From the NCBI RefSeq assembly GCF_029945685.1, contig NZ_JAQSDA010000025.1, positions 124,001-188,000 of the forward strand: a stretch of 64,000 nucleotides of DNA. The letters run 5' to 3'. The DNA is from Polaromonas sp. GTDB taxonomy: Bacteria > Pseudomonadota > Gammaproteobacteria > Burkholderiales > Burkholderiaceae_C. This document shows, in pieces, positions 53,042 to 61,190 of this stretch. Each line of letters opens with the position of its first letter. Position 1 is the first letter of the stretch. A program made the position numbers and the translations under genes. Under the pieces are notes generated by a model. That model searched no databases. It saw nothing but the letters and a program-made list of their open reading frames with translations, and was not told the DNA's origin.

Positions 53042-53866
53042 TCAGGCCGCGCTTCCCACGGCGGTGTAGGTGCGGCTGTTGTCCGACAGCCAGCGGGCCG
53101 ACAAGTCGCTCGCCTGCTGGCTGGGATGAAAGTCCGTGCGCAGATACTCGCGCCAGGGCTTGTAGGTCTGGCGGAGCAGACCGCGCTGGCCGAACAGGTA
53201 GCTGGCGGCGCTTTTCCAGGTGCTCCACTTCCACAAGGTGCCATCGTGGTACAGGTTGTTGACGGTCTGGCGCAGGGTGTCGGTCAAAAACACAAAGGTG
53301 ATGCGGCGGAACCACTTGATGCGCCATTCGTGGCTCCCGCCCAGTGCGGTGTACACGTCGAAGGCCGTGTTTTTATGTTCCGACTCTTCGGCGCAGTGCC
53401 ACAGCCACATGGTTTTCAGGCGCGGCTCGCTGCTGTCGAGCAGGTCGTGGTTGCTCAGCATCCATTCGGCAAGGATCGCGGTGAAATGTTCATTGGCTGC
53501 GGTGATGGCCAGCGCATGGAGTGGGTTGGTGCCCGCCAGCAGCCGCATGTTTTTTTCCGCGCGCGGCGCCCAGTCGTTGACCAGGCCCTGTGTTTCGAGA
53601 TGCTTGTTGAAGAGGCCGTGAACGCGGCGGTGCGTGGCCTCCTGCCCGACAAAACCCTGGACCTCGGCCTTGTACTGGTCCTGCAAATCAGCAGGCAATG
53701 CTTTCAGGCCGATGCGCACCGAGTCGATGAAAAACTGCTCACCGACCGGAAAACTCATGGACAGCGCATTGAAAAAAGCCGTGCGGAACGCATCCCCGGC
53801 GCACCAGTGCCGCGGCAGAGGTGTTTCCAGGTCTATCAGCAGGCGGCGCACAATCAGTTCGCTCAT
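53042..53866 (-). CDS. Predicted metal-dependent hydrolase (PF10118 family)
   Basis: Start at 53866 (MSELIVRRLLIDLETPLPRHW) with AGGGAGA upstream; 274 residues. Helical, with metal-binding type motifs FVGQEATHRRVHGLFN, ANEHFTAILAEW and HCAEESEHKNTAFDVY. The repeated E-x-x-H pattern looks like a ferritin-type di-metal site. Enzymatic role unknown; such genes often accompany fatty-acid or steroid degradation regulators. Divergent from a TetR regulator with two shared operators between them, so it is very likely that regulator's target. Confidence 0.83.
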   Translation of the reverse strand: MSELIVRRLLIDLETPLPRHWCAGDAFRTAFFNALSMSFPVGEQFFIDSVRIGLKALPADLQDQYKAEVQGFVGQEATHRRVHGLFNKHLETQGLVNDWAPRAEKNMRLLAGTNPLHALAITAANEHFTAILAEWMLSNHDLLDSSEPRLKTMWLWHCAEESEHKNTAFDVYTALGGSHEWRIKWFRRITFVFLTDTLRQTVNNLYHDGTLWKWSTWKSAASYLFGQRGLLRQTYKPWREYLRTDFHPSQQASDLSARWLSDNSRTYTAVGSAA

Positions 53867-53888
53867 GTTTTCTCCCTGGGAAATAATT

Positions 53889-53906
53889 TGGTACCTGTGG
53901 GTACCA
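53889..53906. promoter_or_regulatory. Operator 1 in the TetR/PF10118 divergent promoter
   Basis: TGGTACC-TGTG-GGTACCA, a perfect 7-bp inverted repeat 23 bp from the PF10118 start codon. It shares TGGTAC-N6-GTACC with operator 2. Confidence 0.75.
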
Positions 53907-53932
53907 GTGAGAATGACTATAGGGTGGTGCTG

Positions 53933-53950
53933 TGGTACTGTCAAGTACCG
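53933..53950. promoter_or_regulatory. Operator 2 in the TetR/PF10118 divergent promoter
   Basis: TGGTACTGTCAAGTACCG contains GGTAC-N6-GTACC. Same half-sites and spacing as operator 1, with centres 44 bp apart (about four helical turns), 36 bp from the tetR start. Confidence 0.75.
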
Positions 53951-53985
53951 AGATGGTTCTAACTTTGCGTGGAGGGTGCCGATTC

Positions 53986-54600
53986 ATGTATTCCGAGGAC
54001 ACTTCCGCTGCCGGCATGGAAGCGGCCAGGGCCTACCGTTCGCGCCTGCTCGAAGGCATGGCGCACAGCGTGGCGACCAAGGGTTATGCCGACACCACCG
54101 TGGCCGACATCGTGCGCGAAGCCGGGGTCTCAAAGCGGACGTTTTACGAATGTTTTGCCACCAAGAAGGACTGCCTGATCGCGCTTTACGTGGCAGCCAG
54201 TCACGGCGGGCTCAAGGTGCTCAAGGGTGCCATCGACCCCGGCCGCGACTGGAAGACCCAGGTCGAGCATGCGATGGGCGCCTACCTCGATTGTCTGGCC
54301 AGCAACCCGGCGCTGCTGCGCACGCTGTTCATCGAGATCCTCAGCCTGGGCCCCGAGGGGCTGCAGGTGCGGCGCCGGATGAACCAGGAAATGGCCGAGT
54401 TTGTGGCTCAGGTGGTCAACGCCGGCCATCCGCACACGCCGCAGGACGAAGCGCTGACCGCAACGATGGCCATGGCCGTCATCGGTGGTATCAACGAGCT
54501 GGTGCTGCAGGCCATCGAAAGCAACCGCACGGCCGATTTGCGAACGCTGACCGGACCTTGTAGCGCACTGGTACGCGCCGTTCTGGCCGCTGCACGCTGA
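53986..54600 (+). CDS. TetR-family transcriptional regulator
   Basis: Start at 53986 (MYSEDTSAAGMEAARAYRSRL) with GGAGGG 9 bp upstream; 204 residues. N-terminal helix-turn-helix GYADTTVADIVREAGVSKRTFYECFATKKDCL is typical, followed by a helical ligand-binding domain. It should repress the divergent PF10118 gene and itself through the two operators. The ligand is unknown; a fatty acyl compound is possible from the neighbourhood but is only a guess. Confidence 0.93.
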   Translation: MYSEDTSAAGMEAARAYRSRLLEGMAHSVATKGYADTTVADIVREAGVSKRTFYECFATKKDCLIALYVAASHGGLKVLKGAIDPGRDWKTQVEHAMGAYLDCLASNPALLRTLFIEILSLGPEGLQVRRRMNQEMAEFVAQVVNAGHPHTPQDEALTATMAMAVIGGINELVLQAIESNRTADLRTLTGPCSALVRAVLAAAR

Positions 54601-54609
54601 ACGGCAGCC

Positions 54610-54634
54610 AAAAAAAAGCCCGCCGAAGCGGGCC
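54610..54634 (-). terminator. Intrinsic terminator of hppA
   Basis: GCCCGC-CGAA-GCGGGC (54618-54633) preceded by eight A, read on the minus strand as a stem followed by a T-run, 34 bp past the hppA stop. It also lies just after the tetR stop. Confidence 0.82.
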
Positions 54635-54667
54635 GAAGCAAAGCGTGGCTTTTTCTTCTTGGTTCGT

Positions 54668-56887
54668 CTATTTCGCCGGTGTCGGCGTGGCTGCGGCACC
54701 CGGTGCCTGCACAGGCGCCGGTGCGGGCATGCCGGGCGCAGTCGGGGTGACGGGCGGGGTGGCCGGTGCACTCATGCCGGCCGGGGCGGCTACCGGGGTG
54801 ACCGGCGCTGCATTGGCATTGCCGCCGTGGAACTTCATCATCAGCGGCACGATCAGCAGTGCCACGATGTTGATGATCTTGATCAGCGGGTTGACCGCCG
54901 GGCCGGCGGTGTCCTTGTAGGGGTCGCCCACGGTGTCTCCGGTCACGGCGGCCTTGTGCGTCTCGGAGCCTTTGCCGCCGTGGTTGCCGTCTTCAATGTA
55001 TTTCTTGGCGTTGTCCCAGGCACCGCCGCCGGTACACATGGAGATCGCCACGAACAGGCCGGTCACGATGGTGCCCATCAGCAGGCCGCCCAGCGCAGCG
55101 GGGCCGAGCAACAGGCCGACCAGGATCGGCACCACCACCGGCAGCAGCGAGGGGATCATCATTTCCTTGATGGCGGCTTTGGTCAGCATGTCGACGCAGG
55201 TGTCGTATTCCGGCTTGGCCGTGCCCTCCATGATGCCCCTGATGTCGCGGAACTGGCGGCGTACCTCCACCACCACCGCGCCGGCGGCGCGGCCCACGGC
55301 TTCCATCGCCATGGCACCGAAGAGGTAGGGAATCAGCCCGCCGATAAACAGGCCGATGATCACCATCGGGTCGCTCAGGTCAAAACTGATGGCCTTGCCA
55401 TAAGCTTCGAGCTTGTGCGTGTAGTCGGCAAACAGCACCAGCGCGGCCAGGCCGGCCGAGCCGATGGCGTAACCCTTGGTCACGGCCTTGGTGGTGTTGC
55501 CCACCGCGTCCAGCGGGTCGGTCACGGCTCGCACTTCGGGGGGCATGTCCGCCATCTCGGCAATGCCGCCGGCGTTGTCGGTGATGGGGCCGTAGGCGTC
55601 GAGTGCCACCACGATGCCGGCCATGCTCAGCATGGAGGTCGCTGCAATCGCGATGCCGTACAGGCCGGCCAGCGTGTAGGAGACCCAGATCGCGATGCAG
55701 ACACAGATCACCGGCCAGGCGGTCGAACGCATGGACACACCGAGACCGGCAATGATGTTGGTGCCGTGGCCGGTGGTGGAGGCTTGCGCAATATGGCGCA
55801 CCGGGGCGTACTGGGTGCCGGTGTAGTACTCGGTGATCCAGACCAGCGCACCGGTCAGCACCAGACCCACGGCACAGGCGCCGAACAGGGCCATCTGCGT
55901 GCCTGCCGCCTTGATGGCGTTGTCCGGCATCAGCCAGGTGGTCACGAAGTAGAAGGCGATCAGCGACAGGCCGCCCGCGACAGCCAGGCCCTTGTACAGC
56001 GCCGGCATCACGTTGGTCATGCCGGGCGAGGCCTTGACAAAGAAGCAGCCGATGATGGACGCGATGATGGACACCGCCCCGAGCGCCAGCGGATAAACCA
56101 CCGCGCTGGTGCCGGCGTTGGTGACCAGCAGGGCGCCCAGCACCATGGTGGCGATCAGTGTCACCGCGTAGGTCTCGAACAGGTCGGCGGCCATGCCGGC
56201 GCAGTCGCCCACGTTGTCGCCGACGTTGTCGGCGATCACGGCCGGGTTGCGTGGGTCGTCTTCCGGAATACCGGCCTCGACCTTGCCCACCAGGTCGGCG
56301 CCGACGTCAGCGCCCTTGGTGAAAATGCCGCCGCCCAGGCGGGCGAAGATGGAAATCAGCGAGGAACCGAAGGCAAAACCGATCAGCGGATTGAGCAGGC
56401 TGGCCAGGTTGGCATTGGGCGTGTAGTTGCCGTTGCCCACCAGGAACCAGTAGAAGGCCGTCACACCGAGCAGGCCCAGGCCGACCACCAGCATGCCGGT
56501 GATCGCGCCGCCGCGGAAGGCGACATCCAGGGCGGGGCCAATGCCGCGGGTGGCTGCCTGCGCGGTGCGCACATTGGCGCGCACCGAGACGTTCATGCCG
56601 ATGAAGCCGCAAGCCCCCGAGAGCACCGCGCCGACGACAAAACCGATGGCGCTGGGCACGTCAAGAAAGAGGCCGATCAGGATCGCCAGCACGACGCCGA
56701 CGATGGCAATGGTCTTGTATTGGCGCGCCAGATAGGCGGCGGCGCCGGTTTGAATCGCCGCTGCAATTTCCTGCATGCGCGCGTTGCCTGCGTCCTGGGA
56801 AAGAATCCAGCTGCGGGCCCAGAAGCCGTAAGCCACGGCGGCCAGTCCGCAGACGAGCGCAAGAATAAGCGCTGAGTTGCCTGTCAT
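54668..56887 (-). CDS. hppA: Membrane-bound proton-pumping pyrophosphatase
   Basis: 739 residues, about 16 membrane helices. Pyrophosphate site motifs [39 protein letters not shown] (191-232) and [16 protein letters not shown] (430-445) are intact. Lys467 in [13 protein letters not shown] marks the K+-independent subtype, which has Lys where K+-dependent enzymes have Ala. It couples PPi hydrolysis to ion export. The last ~55 residues are a Pro/Ala tail absent from most homologues. Divergent from ppa with a 232-bp gap. Confidence 0.96.
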   Translation of the reverse strand: MTGNSALILALVCGLAAVAYGFWARSWILSQDAGNARMQEIAAAIQTGAAAYLARQYKTIAIVGVVLAILIGLFLDVPSAIGFVVGAVLSGACGFIGMNVSVRANVRTAQAATRGIGPALDVAFRGGAITGMLVVGLGLLGVTAFYWFLVGNGNYTPNANLASLLNPLIGFAFGSSLISIFARLGGGIFTKGADVGADLVGKVEAGIPEDDPRNPAVIADNVGDNVGDCAGMAADLFETYAVTLIATMVLGALLVTNAGTSAVVYPLALGAVSIIASIIGCFFVKASPGMTNVMPALYKGLAVAGGLSLIAFYFVTTWLMPDNAIKAAGTQMALFGACAVGLVLTGALVWITEYYTGTQYAPVRHIAQASTTGHGTNIIAGLGVSMRSTAWPVICVCIAIWVSYTLAGLYGIAIAATSMLSMAGIVVALDAYGPITDNAGGIAEMADMPPEVRAVTDPLDAVGNTTKAVTKGYAIGSAGLAALVLFADYTHKLEAYGKAISFDLSDPMVIIGLFIGGLIPYLFGAMAMEAVGRAAGAVVVEVRRQFRDIRGIMEGTAKPEYDTCVDMLTKAAIKEMMIPSLLPVVVPILVGLLLGPAALGGLLMGTIVTGLFVAISMCTGGGAWDNAKKYIEDGNHGGKGSETHKAAVTGDTVGDPYKDTAGPAVNPLIKIINIVALLIVPLMMKFHGGNANAAPVTPVAAPAGMSAPATPPVTPTAPGMPAPAPVQAPGAAATPTPAK

Positions 56888-57119
56888 AGAGAGATCTCCT
56901 ACGTTGTTTTTCGCTTGGAGGGGGCGCCACGCTAGCGGTGCCCCCGCTGCGTTGCTTCCTCGTTGCTCGTGTCCTACGTAGAGACAAGACGATTGGCCAA
57001 CCTTTGAAATTTAACGCCAAATCGTGACAAGTTCGCGAAGCGTCAGGTCCGAATCGGTAAAATGAGGGTAAATACTGATCAAGCCATCTACCTTTTTACT
57101 ACTTCAACACAAAGAGACC

Positions 57120-57665
57120 ATGTCCCTCGATAAAGTCACCCCCGGAAAAAACGCCCCTGACGCTTTCAATGTGATCATCGAAATTCCGATGAACGCCGAC
57201 CCGGTCAAGTACGAGGTGGACAAGGAGTCCGGTGCCATTTTCGTGGACCGCTTCATGAGCACGTCCATGCATTACCCGACCAACTACGGTTATGTGCCCA
57301 AGACGCTGAGCGGCGACGGCGATCCGGTCGATGTACTGGTGATCACGCCGGTGCCGCTGATTCCCGGTGTGGTGGTGACCTGCCGCGCCATCGGCATCCT
57401 GAAGATGACCGACGAGGCCGGTGAAGACGGCAAGGTGCTGGCCGTACCGGTGGACAAGAAGTGCTCGCTCTACACCCAGTGGCAAAAGCCCGAAGACATG
57501 AATCCGCTGCGCCTGAAAACCATTGCGCACTTTTTTGAGCACTACAAGGACCTCGAAGACGGCAAGTGGGTCAAGGTTGAGGGCTGGGAAGGCCCGGAAG
57601 CGGCGCACAAGGAAATCACCGACGGGATTGCCAATTACCAGAAAGAGCACCCCGAAGCCGCCTGA
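57120..57665 (+). CDS. ppa: Soluble inorganic pyrophosphatase (family I)
   Basis: 181 residues. Signature DGDPVDVLV with the three metal-binding Asp, [35 protein letters not shown] and [11 protein letters not shown]. It hydrolyses PPi released by biosynthesis, in the cytoplasm. AAAGAGACC lies before the start. It is head-to-head with hppA, so the two PPi-consuming enzymes share one control region. Confidence 0.97.
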   Translation: MSLDKVTPGKNAPDAFNVIIEIPMNADPVKYEVDKESGAIFVDRFMSTSMHYPTNYGYVPKTLSGDGDPVDVLVITPVPLIPGVVVTCRAIGILKMTDEAGEDGKVLAVPVDKKCSLYTQWQKPEDMNPLRLKTIAHFFEHYKDLEDGKWVKVEGWEGPEAAHKEITDGIANYQKEHPEAA

Positions 57666-57680
57666 TTCTCAAGTGTTTTA

Positions 57681-57729
57681 GCCCTTCGGCCCTTGCCAGT
57701 CAAGCGCCGGCAGCTATCAAAAAAAGAGC
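57681..57729 (-). repeat. Dispersed repeat, family R2, copy 9 (after ppa)
   Basis: Minus strand: GCTCTTTTTTTGATAGCTGC, CGGCGCTTGA, then CAAGGGCCGAAGGGC. It directly abuts the ppa terminator stem. Confidence 0.7.
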
Positions 57730-57758
57730 GCCTGCAGTTCACGCTGCAGGCGCTTTTT
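57721..57758. terminator. Bidirectional terminator between ppa and the alpha/beta hydrolase
   Basis: AGCGCCTGCAG-TTCACG-CTGCAGGCGCT with A-rich sequence to the left and five T to the right: a perfect 11-bp stem serving both convergent genes. Confidence 0.9.
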
Positions 57759-57775
57759 CCTTGGCTTGGCGGTGT

Positions 57776-58624
57776 TCAGGCGGCGCGGGCCGGGTCCGGG
57801 TAAATCAGCCCGTGCCAGAACGTGCCCTTGCGCTCAAACGCCTGCCAGCGGCCTTCGGCTTGTGCCAGCCGGTCGGCCACGGCCCACCAGGCGCTCGGGT
57901 TCAGGCCCAGGCCGACATGGCTGGCCACCACTTCGACGTTTTCTGTCTGCGGGTTGTGCGCCGACGGTTTCTGGATGCTGCCCTGCCAGGCCACGATGCC
58001 GTCGCTGCGTGAATAGATGCTGGTGGTCGGCACCGGCGGCGCGGCGGGCAGGTCGTAGTTCTCGCTCTCGCGCGCCACCTTGCGACCGCTGGCCAGCTCG
58101 TAGATGCGCCAGGCGTTGGTGGAGCGGTGCGAGCCGGCAAACGGCGTGCCCAGGGTGATCACGCCACGCACCATGTGCGGCAGTTCCTTGGCCAGTTCGC
58201 GTGCGTACACGCCCCCCAGGCTCCAGCCGATCAGGCTGACCTTGCGGCCGCTGCCTTCGAACGCGCGCCGCACCTGCGTGCGCGCCGCCTCCAGCACGCC
58301 GGCACGCGGGCCGAAGTTGAAGCCCTGCTCCCAGCCGCTGGTCTGGTAGCCCAGCGAATCGAGGTAACGGCGCAGCGGCATGGTCGAGCCGTCGCTGGCC
58401 GACAGGCCGGGGAAAACCACCACGCTGTGGGTGTCGCCACGGGGCGCCCTGGCCAGCAGCGGCCACGCGGGCAGCAACGCGCCAAACTCCCAGAAGGCGC
58501 GAAACTCCAGCGCCAGCAGCCAGGCGCTAGGTGCCGGCCCGTCGTGCGGGCTTTGCCGCGCTTTGTCGGCTGGGCTTTTTCGCGCTGGAGACCGGGGTGG
58601 GGTGCTTGCCATGGGGGTGTGCAT
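57776..58624 (-). CDS. Alpha/beta-fold hydrolase (lipase/esterase-like)
   Basis: 282 residues from 58624 (MHTPMASTPPRSP); M5 at 58612 is also possible. The first ~65 residues look unstructured. The core begins SVVVFPGLSASDGSTMPLRRYL (oxyanion region), the nucleophile elbow is LIGWSLGGVYA, and the probable Asp and His lie in SRSDGIVAW and VASHVGLGLNP. It resembles lipases and acyltransferases acting on lipid esters. Its start overlaps the end of the wax-ester synthase gene by 98 bp in another frame. The pairing suggests synthesis and hydrolysis of neutral lipid, which is inference. Confidence 0.85.
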   Translation of the reverse strand: MHTPMASTPPRSPARKSPADKARQSPHDGPAPSAWLLALEFRAFWEFGALLPAWPLLARAPRGDTHSVVVFPGLSASDGSTMPLRRYLDSLGYQTSGWEQGFNFGPRAGVLEAARTQVRRAFEGSGRKVSLIGWSLGGVYARELAKELPHMVRGVITLGTPFAGSHRSTNAWRIYELASGRKVARESENYDLPAAPPVPTTSIYSRSDGIVAWQGSIQKPSAHNPQTENVEVVASHVGLGLNPSAWWAVADRLAQAEGRWQAFERKGTFWHGLIYPDPARAA

Positions 58625-60227
58625 TGGTTTTGGCGTTGTTGTTTCTGACTGCTGCAGTATTGGGGCGACGGGCCCGCTTCACAGAGGGAGACTTCCCTGA
58701 AGTCGTCTCCTGTGCGACAGACGCCCGGGGCGCCCGGGGACTCACCGCCGCAGCCCCCGGGGGTGGGGACGGGGCCAGCAGCAGTCGGGCCTGATTGAAC
58801 GCGTCTTCAATCGCGCGTGCCAGGTCCTGCGCGTGCGGCAGCGCCTGTTTTCCCGCAATGATGCCGAAGTCCACATGCCCGGCATAGGTCTGGATGGTGA
58901 TGTTGAGCGCCAGGCCGTGCATCACGATCGACAGCGGATGAAAGGTCAGGAATCTGGCGCCGGCCAGGTACAGCGGCACCGGCGGACCGGGCACATTGGA
59001 AATGGCGAGGTTGGCCACCATCGGCAGGCGCGTGGCCATGCCGCTTTTGCCGTAGGCGTTGAGCGCCAGTCTGGCCGCGCCACCCACCAGCCAGGGCGCC
59101 AGCAGGGAAGGGTAGTCGGTGGGCAGCAGGCCCTTGAGACTTTGCAGGGACGTCTTGACCTTGCCGGTGGACGCCATGATGGCGTTCATGCGCTTGAGCG
59201 GATGCGTGATGTGGGTACCCAGTTCCACCAGGCTCATGCTGACCTGGTTGCCGAGCTTGCTGGCGACGCTGGCACCGGTTTCGCGCAGCGACACGGGCAT
59301 GGCGGCGACCAGCGACTTTTTCGGCAGGCTGTGGTGCTGCCTGAGGTAGTCGCGCAATGCGGTTGAGCAGATCCACAGCAGCATGTCGTTGAGCGAGCCG
59401 CCCACGGCTTTGCCCATGGCCTTGCATTCGGCCAGCGGCAGGGTGGCGGTGACAAACACGCGCTCGGCGGTGATGCCGGTGTTGAACGGCGTGGCGGGTG
59501 CCAGCTTCAAGGGCATGGCGGGACGCGCGCCCGATGCCGTGCTGGCGACGCTGTGCCGGGCCAGCGTGCTGCCCAGGGTACTGGCCGCCGAGGGCAGGCT
59601 CCTGGCCAGTTTGGCGAGCTGGCCGAGCGAGCTGGAAAACACCGAGCCGATCATCTTGCCGAGCTTGAGGTCGGACTCCAGCTTGCGGCGACGCGCAGGA
59701 TCGGGCGGTGCGACCTCGCGCGGCTCGGGGCCGACGTCCAGCATGGCGTTGGCCAGCATCACACCGCCTTGTCCGTCCAGCGCGGCGTGGTGGATTTTCG
59801 AGAAGAAACCGGCCACCCGCCTGCCGTCCGGCAACTGGATGCGGTCGAATACGTAGAACTCCCAGAGCGGAAAGCGGCGGTCTATCGGCTCGCCATGCAA
59901 TGTTGCGCACAGCTCGTGCACGGCGGCCAGCGTCATCGGTGCCGTGCCTTTGCCGGCCGGGTCGGCGCGCCGGATGTGAAAACCGAGGTCCACGGTGTCG
60001 GCCTCCACCCACAGCGGATGGCCCAGGTCCAGCGGCATGAAAACCAGTTTGCGGCTGAACACCGGCGCCAGGTGCATGCGTTTGCCGATGTGACTTTTGA
60101 CGGCCTTGTGAAAGCTGCCCCGGAAACCCGCCGGCAGCTCGCACAGGTTCAGCGAGCCCACATGCATGGGCATCTCGGGTGTTTCAAGGTAGAGAAAGGT
60201 CGCGTCCAGGCCGGTCAGGGTTGTCAT
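58527..60227 (-). CDS. Wax ester synthase/diacylglycerol acyltransferase (WS/DGAT)
   Basis: Start at 60227 (MTTLTGLDATFLYLETPEMPMHVG); 566 residues. The active-site HHxxxDG motif is FSKIHHAALDGQGG; the LWICSTALRDYL, NDMLL and ISNVPGPPVPLYLAGARF segments are typical of the family. It esterifies acyl-CoA to fatty alcohol or diacylglycerol, making storage lipid at the membrane. After residue ~490 a basic, low-complexity tail (KSPSVKRARRPNTAAV, KKPSRQSAAKPARRAGT) follows, overlapping the alpha/beta hydrolase gene. Confidence 0.92.
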   Translation of the reverse strand: MTTLTGLDATFLYLETPEMPMHVGSLNLCELPAGFRGSFHKAVKSHIGKRMHLAPVFSRKLVFMPLDLGHPLWVEADTVDLGFHIRRADPAGKGTAPMTLAAVHELCATLHGEPIDRRFPLWEFYVFDRIQLPDGRRVAGFFSKIHHAALDGQGGVMLANAMLDVGPEPREVAPPDPARRRKLESDLKLGKMIGSVFSSSLGQLAKLARSLPSAASTLGSTLARHSVASTASGARPAMPLKLAPATPFNTGITAERVFVTATLPLAECKAMGKAVGGSLNDMLLWICSTALRDYLRQHHSLPKKSLVAAMPVSLRETGASVASKLGNQVSMSLVELGTHITHPLKRMNAIMASTGKVKTSLQSLKGLLPTDYPSLLAPWLVGGAARLALNAYGKSGMATRLPMVANLAISNVPGPPVPLYLAGARFLTFHPLSIVMHGLALNITIQTYAGHVDFGIIAGKQALPHAQDLARAIEDAFNQARLLLAPSPPPGAAAVSPRAPRASVAQETTSGKSPSVKRARRPNTAAVRNNNAKTNAHPHGKHPTPVSSAKKPSRQSAAKPARRAGT

Positions 60228-60378
60228 GGGTCGTGTCTGTGGCAGTTCTTGCTGGACAGACCTTAACCTGACGGGGCGCACTTCGACACTAGGGTTTGCA
60301 GTGGCACTTCGCCGGACCGGCCCGATGCGGCAGATAATGGAATCCCATTGGCCCCAGCCCGCAGGAACGCCTCACACC

Positions 60379-61062
60379 ATGCCCACCCAGACCCGACTTT
60401 CCGGTGCCGCCCTGCTTGTCGTGGTCCTGGTGGCGCTGATGGCCTGGGCCGGCTGGCACTTTTATCCCGCAACCACCACCCGCATCGAAACCAGCGTGAT
60501 GGCGCCCGAGGTTCCAGTGGTCATCCGCACCGAGGGCGGTTTGCTGGAGGTGGCCACGGTGATTGCCCAGGAGCGGTTTACGCGGTCGGACACCCGGGAG
60601 TTCTGGGGCCTTCACCTTGGCACGACGGTGTCGCACATCCAGGCCCCCGTGCACTACCGCTACCACATCGCCCTGGCCAAAGAGTGGCATGTGGTGATCC
60701 GCGGCAAGACCTGCATTGTCCAGGCGCCCGCCATCAAGCCCAGCCTGCCTGTGGCCTTTGATACCTCGGTCATGCAGATGTACACCCACAACGGCTGGGC
60801 GCGCCTGAACAAGCAGGACAATCTGGCGGCGCTGGCGCAGTCGATCACGCCCGAGCTGGAAAAACGCGCGCTGTCGGCCGGCTACCAGCAACTGGTGACC
60901 GAGCCGGCGCGCCAGACGGTCCGCGAGTTCGTCATGCAGTGGCTGATCAAGGAGCAGAAGTGGTCGCGCGAGCCGGGCTACACCGTGGAAGTGTTGTTCC
61001 CCGGGGAAGTCTTGCAGACCCGGCCGCCGGCCGGTTCGTCCACCCGGGGCAGCCAGCTTTGA
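60379..61062 (+). CDS. Membrane-anchored protein of unknown function (DUF4230-like by eye)
   Basis: Start at 60379 (MPTQTRLSGAALLVVVLVALMAWAG), with AGGAA upstream; 227 residues. One N-terminal transmembrane helix, then a probably periplasmic domain: TEGGLLEVATVIAQERFTRSDT, HYRYHIALAKEWHVVIRGKTCIVQAPAIKPSLPVAFDTS, and a C-terminal helical part. The pattern of strand, P-x-I-x-P-x-L strand and two helices recalls DUF4230, but the match is by eye only. Divergent from the WS/DGAT gene. Confidence 0.65.
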   Translation: MPTQTRLSGAALLVVVLVALMAWAGWHFYPATTTRIETSVMAPEVPVVIRTEGGLLEVATVIAQERFTRSDTREFWGLHLGTTVSHIQAPVHYRYHIALAKEWHVVIRGKTCIVQAPAIKPSLPVAFDTSVMQMYTHNGWARLNKQDNLAALAQSITPELEKRALSAGYQQLVTEPARQTVREFVMQWLIKEQKWSREPGYTVEVLFPGEVLQTRPPAGSSTRGSQL

Positions 61063-61190
61063 TCTGTCCTGCTTGAGTCAAATCAATCAGACTGGGCGTT
61101 TCAATGTTCATGCAGGCAGTCCATCGCCCTGCGGTGCCTTAAACTGAAGTTACCGATTGTAAAAAGGCACAGTCCCATGGAGGCTGGTTC

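Noticed and set aside
54659-56875. 738-codon open frame on the plus strand opposite hppA
   Set aside because: It is the antisense of a strongly conserved gene; the His/Gly/Arg-rich translation and lack of any motif show it is a by-product of GC-rich codon use.
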